The notes beneath the pieces are model-generated. The model was not told the origin of the DNA. It made no database searches and was given only the letters and a program-made list of their open reading frames with translations. From contig JAOVVO010000022.1 in the NCBI GenBank assembly GCA_028564675.1, positions 62,001 to 126,000 on the forward strand: DNA of 64,000 nt. Reading direction: 5' to 3'. Positions 58,605-64,000 of this stretch are shown piece after piece. This stretch comes from Onchocerca lupi (Eukaryota > Nematoda > Chromadorea > Rhabditida > Onchocercidae). Within the stretch, counting starts at the first letter, position 1. Each line of letters begins with the position of its first letter. Both the position numbers and the translations under genes were made by a program.

Positions 58605-61600
58605 ATGGAATTTGAAATGGAAAAAGTGTTTCATGCAATGGAAATGGGTAATCTTTTTTGTCCTATAAAACAAGGAATAAAATGAAAAATTTTAATGATA
58701 GACTAAATTAAATATATCGTACTCATAAATAGCTTCTTACGGTAATGATGTATTTAATTTAATAACGAGATGATGAAATGATACTTTGTTAATGCTACTA
58801 AAAATACCAACATTGTAGAATTTGAAGAGCAGTTTTTGATGAGACAGTTTGCAAGGTTAAAGATATATTTAATTTGCATACGCCCATTTTGTTATTAATC
58901 TTGCTTATATTAGGAAATTCCTAAGATGCTATATATTCATCTTTTTAAGCATTTAAGCACAGATGCATTTTTTTAAGGCAGCATTTTATTTGACAGTTCG
59001 TAGTGAATCTTTGGTTTTTCAGGTCACAATGTTTACAAACTTCTATTGCTGAAGCGACGAGATCCAATACATAAAAAACTTACATATAACCGTGAAACGA
59101 GACAGCTGTTTTTGTCAAGACTGGATAATTCTGACAAGGTTAAAGATATTCAGTTGAGGATTTTTTTATGCTTCACGGGTCTGTTTTTTTCGATTCTCTC
59201 TAATTCCAAATTCCTCGTATTTTCGCAGTTCAAAAGTCCTTGATTTAGGGTGCTAGCAAAAATTGAAAATAGAATTAAATGAAAATGCGAAAAATAAAGC
59301 CAGACGATCTAAGAGATTGTTGAGAATAATCTTTGTAACACCGTGTAACACAGTATCGTTTCAGTAATATCAAAAATTTTGCTTGAAAGCTCCAATATTC
59401 TCAATAGATTTAGTGGAATAAATAAATAATTAATTTTGCAGAATAAAAAAATCACTTATATTGTTTACAATACTGGCTTTATTGTAAATTTAAATTTCAT
59501 TGCGTTTTAGGGTACTAGTAAAACGCTACGCTTAGATTTGCGAATAGTGAAGGAAGTGCATACACTTGATTTTAAATTGAAGAAGATTAAAATTAGTGAC
59601 AAGTGGGAAAAAGACAAAGAAATCAAGCAATATGATGCAGCCAAAATATTAGTTCTCAGTTATTCGACCAGTTTCAATTTGCGAAATTGGATTTTGTTGT
59701 GTGAGATTTCTTTTTTTTTTTTTTTTTTTTTGTAATACACGTTGCCATTTTGTAATACATGAAAAGTAGTAGTTTTAAAATATTTACCACTTAGTAATTT
59801 CATAAGGCGTTGACAATTTGACAGAATTACGTATACAAATTTTTAGTAACAAAGATTACTTAATGGCATCAAATTATTGTGGTAACACACTTAAAGAAAT
59901 GCGTGATATGATTGGTTTTTTTTGATTGATAGCTATTTGATTTATTAAAAAAGATGAGTTTTTTTAGTTGAGACGGAAGATTTATGTCGAATGTGGTATC
60001 AGGGTGTTCACTATTTGATGCTCGATACAATTTCTGCTTGTCATGCACTCCTTGTGGAACGATGGCTCAGGAAAGAGTTTTATAATATTGCTGGATATGC
60101 TCTTGAAAACCCTTGGTAAATTCGAATTTTAAATGTTCAATGTGAAAAATAAACTTATAATTCTTTTTCTATCGCCATCAGAAAATCATGTTGCAGTATT
60201 CAAATGTGAAGGCAAGTAATTCATTTCTGATGATGTTAACCGTAACTGTACAGGATTATGGGATAATAGGATTGCTTTTGTTAAAATTATCAGGAAAGAT
60301 GACTAAAGCATTTGTTCTGTCAAGGCTTTGGGAAAAGATTATTAAAACATTTATGAAAGTAGATTCTGCTAAAAAAGTTTTTTTAGTGTATTTTACACCA
60401 GTATGTTTAAAATAAGTTTTTCTTCATGATTTTAACTTTTGAATAGATTAGGTTTTTTACAAATAGTTATCATCATATTTATTCGGTTTGCAGCATAGCT
60501 TTGAAACATATGAAGCCATTCGTACAAATAAGTTTGCAATTTAAAGTACAATCAAAACATCTGCAAGAAATTTGTGAGGCAAGTTATTTTATTTCAGAGA
60601 AGCTGTCTTAAAGTCATTTACAATGAATTGACTTGGAAATATATTTATTAAAATTGAAGCATATTTTCTGATGATTTAGTCGCAAAAAATTTAATTGTAG
60701 TGATTTTTGTTGAATTTCGGACACTTCTTTACTACCGCAATTTTTTGATTTGCTTCAGGAGACAATGTATTATGATACTTTTGCAAATGCTTATCGCAAA
60801 CTTTTGCATGCTAATTCTGTAAGTTGCAAAACTTGTCTTTTTAACTTTTCAAGCAGTTCACTTGTTTGTCCACATAGATTTCTTTTCTTTTCAATGTCAT
60901 TGTAATTATGCTCACTGTCTAAGATTTTTTGAGAATTTCCTTTTTTTAAATGGCCTACTCTGAACTGGTTGGTTGATTTGATACCGCTCTTTCTTCGGCT
61001 TTATTAAATCGAATCGAATCTCTCTGACATTCTAGAACAATTTATTGGTTATTGTGATTCTAATCACAATTTTTGATTATGATCATAGTTTCAAAAATTT
61101 CCATGTTTTTTGCAGCTTTTCGCAGAACATTTTGCAGCTTATTCGGATGATGCAGCTGTTGTTAGCTTCAACAATTTCTTTCGGTTTCACAAGGATAAAC
61201 AAAATGTAAATAATAATAAACATTTTTGCTTTCACTGCAAGATACGCATGATCTTTTTGCATTTTAATGGATTATGTTCTTGAATCTTTACTTACTGTAA
61301 CATTGATGTCATAAATATCAATACACATTTTGTTACAACAAAATAGAAATAAAATTTTCAGGATGAAATAGGAATATTGCGCGAAAGAGCCAGCGATTTT
61401 CTTAGGCGTTTTCTGAGAGAATGGGATCCATATAGAAATGTTCCCGAACCAGTTCTTAGCGTTACTGAAGTATGTTTTTTTTATTCGGATTTTTATAATT
61501 TTGCTGGTGAAATTGATAATAATAATTCCATAATTTCAATTTCTTTTTTCCTTCAGAGGGATCAATTTTATCGAATGTTTTATTAATTTTTTTGTCAAAA

Positions 61601-64000
61601 AAAGTTGAACATTGCTTGTAGTTTTGCGACTTTCTCTTTTCTCGAGAAAATTCACTATGGAATTCTGTTAACGAGAATGTTATACATGATATGAATCGGC
61701 CACTAAGTCACTATTGGATTGCTTCATCACACAACACGTAAGTCTCATATTTTTGCTAAATTAAAAGACTTACTGTTTTATGAACGAGAATTGAAATTAA
61801 TTTCATCGTAAATTAGAAGATAATTTTCATACAGAATGTTGCAAAAAAGCTTACACAAATAAAATAAATTTAGATATCTTACTGGTGACCAATTAAAGAG
61901 TGAATCGTCTTTGGATACGTATGCTCGAGCTTTGCTCATGGGTTGCAGATGTGTTGAACGTATGTTTTTATTATATTTAACTATTATTGATAATTACCGG
62001 TTGATTAAATGAAATGAAATATCTTATGGAAAATATAAAATGTTGGGTTTATTTTAATTATATGATGACCAGTAAAATAAATGATAGGAGCAAAATATGT
62101 CGGTGGGGAGAATGATCAGACTTGATCTCCCTTAATTTATAATAGGGAATATCTAAAAACAAATGAGAAATCTAAATATAATTAGTGAAATACTAGTGAA
62201 TTAAAATAATTAATTGTATAACATTTAAATGGTTCTCGGTTATACATCATATTTTCAGTTGACTGCTGGGATGGACAGAAGAGAAGTTCAGGTGAAATAG
62301 AAGATATTGTTATTTACCATGGTTACACTATGACTACTAAAATCAATTTGCGTGATGTACTTTACACTATTCGCCATTACGCTTTTATTAATAGCGAGTA
62401 AGTTTTACAGATAAGTGATGTTAAGTCATGTAAAAACACTGAAGGTATTTCTAACATATTTTTCAGTTCTACCTTAACAATTTGAAATATCTAAGCTTTT
62501 ATATCTATGATGTTCCTTTAAAAATGGTAAGACATTGATTTAAATCGATTAAAATCAATGCCACATATTTGTCATATTATTTAAAAATAAAGCTTAAAAA
62601 CCACAGGTAAATGAATTTAGGTTTCCAGTGATTCTTTCGATCGAAAACAATTGTTCGGTACCGGTGCAACGCTTGCTTGCTCGTGAAATTAGAGAAATTC
62701 TTGGCGATTATTTACTCACAACTCCTGTTAGTCGTGAAGAAACTTGTTTACCATCTCCGGCAGCTCTGAAGCGAAAAATTATCCTAAAACATAAGAAACT
62801 GCCGACGGAAAGTGAAGATATTGCCTCACAGCAAATTGATGAGGGTGAATTTTTTCAACTTGCTTTAAGGCTTTCAGTAGCATGCCTTAACATTTTTGTA
62901 ATTTAATTTTGTATAGTTGCTCGTAATCATGCTCATGCTTTGATAGAAATCGAAAAGAATTCATCTACTATGCTCATCTTACTCTTAAAAGATCAAAGCT
63001 GTTTGAAAGCTGAAAAACTCAATTTTTATATACAAATAGGTTCAGGAATGGTTCCATTTATAACACTTCTTTCTCATAAATCTATATACATTTCATTGGG
63101 ATAACTTATCTTTCGTTGCCGAAAGTAATCCAATTAATTTTCTATATTTTGACTAAACGAATGAAGTTAAGTGTCAGTGTTTTGGGCTGAACATTTGGGA
63201 TCTCAAACTGATTTTGAAATTTTTTCAAGAACTTCAAAATTTGTTAGGAAAATTCGAAGTTGGTTCAGTTTCTTAATTTTTTCAGACCAAGAGCAGGATT
63301 TACTTTCGTTGAATTTTATTCGGCGAGGAATTTTGTCATTAAAAAACGCAATAAGCGATGTAGGTTACGCATTTTCATATGTGAAAATATTATTTATCTA
63401 GTCATTTTTTTTTCAAATTTTTCAAATTTTTTTGAGAGAGTTATTGAATACCCGTAAATTCAAAATATTAGAACATTTACTGTCATGATTTCATGTTCTT
63501 TTAAGCATGGATTTGATTTTTATAAATCGCAAATTTGAACGGCTAATAATTTAGGAATGGACAACTCATTTATTTATATTGTTTCCGGATCGTTTATGTT
63601 ATATGCTGGAACAGTGCGAAAATAATATCAATAGTCAGGAGATTTTAAGATGTCAGGATTCATTCGGAAACGCACTGGATGATGAAAATCAGGTGATTTT
63701 TGAACTATTGTTTTTCATTTTTCAAGTGTTTAAAATCATTCAATAATTTGTTTTAGGCGTTCTTTCTGTTCAGAGTTTTCATTACAGGATGCTTTGACAA
63801 ATTTGACAAGTCTTGGTATTCTTCCGGAAGAAATGCATATTACAGAAGAATGGTTTCATGGCAAAACAGATCGGAATATGGCAACAATGCGTCTGTTGGA
63901 ACATAAAGATAAAGGCAATGGTCTTTTTTTGGTTCGCCATTCAACTATTTTCATTGGCGATTACTCCTTGTCATTTTTGTAAGGATCTTTCAAAACTAGA
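58605..64000 (+). CDS. plc-3: Phospholipase C-gamma, 5' two-thirds (cut by window)
   Basis: PLC-gamma cleaves PI(4,5)P2 to IP3 and diacylglycerol downstream of tyrosine kinases. Exons: 58605-58647, 59023-59138, 59511-59700, 59968-60115, 60494-60578, 60759-60818, 61116-61205, 61362-61469, 61622-61737, 61874-61959, 62259-62397, 62621-62844, 63286-63359, 63555-63692, 63788-63978 (continues beyond 64000). About 602 residues in phase. Order: PH (1-115), EF-like helices, PLC X box from ~281, first half of the split PH (FIRRGILSLKN...WTTHLFIL), N-SH2 (EEWFHGK, FLVRHS). Catalytic histidines stand in SSHNT (~317) and IYHG (~366); calcium ligands in VELDCWD and LSIE. The X-box loop CWDGQKRSSGEIEDIVIYHG is a few residues longer than in vertebrates. 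The intron after 60578 uses a GC donor. An acceptor at 58592-58593 just before ATG suggests trans-splicing. Confidence 0.92.

Noticed and set aside
60188..60415. 75-codon + strand frame between two plc-3 exons
   Set aside because: Including it breaks the phase, while the flanking exons join directly (ENPC|IALKHMK); composition is AT-driven and it has no PLC similarity.
1..64000. CRISPR array, rRNA, intact tRNA, bacterial operon
   Set aside because: No regularly spaced identical repeats, no rRNA-like block and no complete tRNA cloverleaf was found on either strand by eye.

Overview
The window is nuclear DNA of a nematode, most likely a filarial (spirurid) worm. It is strongly AT-rich. Genes are broken into many short exons by introns ending in TTTCAG or TTTTAG, and several start codons sit just downstream of a lone 3' splice acceptor, as expected for spliced-leader trans-splicing. 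Single-copy animal signalling genes are recognisable from protein similarity. A short fragment resembling a bacterial dihydrofolate reductase fits the known habit of filarial genomes of carrying Wolbachia-derived DNA. The species assignment is inference.

Layout. (1) 476-1388, + strand: 3' part of a small cysteine-rich Ly6/ET-like protein with a GPI-type tail. (2) 3186-20271, - strand: complete Rictor (rict-1), 28 exons rebuilt by hand with all phases agreeing (1311 residues). Its 5.2-kb intron (8729-13931) holds a TA-flanked inverted-repeat element and a probable nested + strand gene for a secreted cysteine-rich peptide. (3) 21797-28924, +: EFR3, 18 exons, 861 residues, head-to-head with rict-1. 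(4) 31025-33376, +: SGT co-chaperone (sgt-1), 8 exons, 341 residues. (5) 34139-38830, -: leucine-rich-repeat protein with two unresolved exon joins; one intron carries a tRNA-like relic. (6) 40913-46643, +: MOZ/MORF-type MYST acetyltransferase with two PHD fingers (lsy-12-like), 675 residues. (7) 46835-47219, -: possible small unrecognised gene. (8) 47398-50551, +: F-box/WD40 protein like FBXW9, 369 residues. (9) 50552-58604: an 8-kb gene-poor stretch with the bacterial-like fragment, a 27-bp minisatellite and several dispersed direct repeats. (10) 58605-64000, +: 5' two-thirds of phospholipase C-gamma (plc-3), running off the right edge inside the SH2 region.

Functionally, three genes act at the plasma membrane around phosphoinositides: Rictor (TORC2), EFR3 (membrane anchor of PI4-kinase IIIalpha) and PLC-gamma (hydrolyses PI(4,5)P2). 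No operon, rRNA, intact tRNA gene or CRISPR array was seen. All exon borders were inferred from splice signals, reading phase and family similarity, without transcript data.
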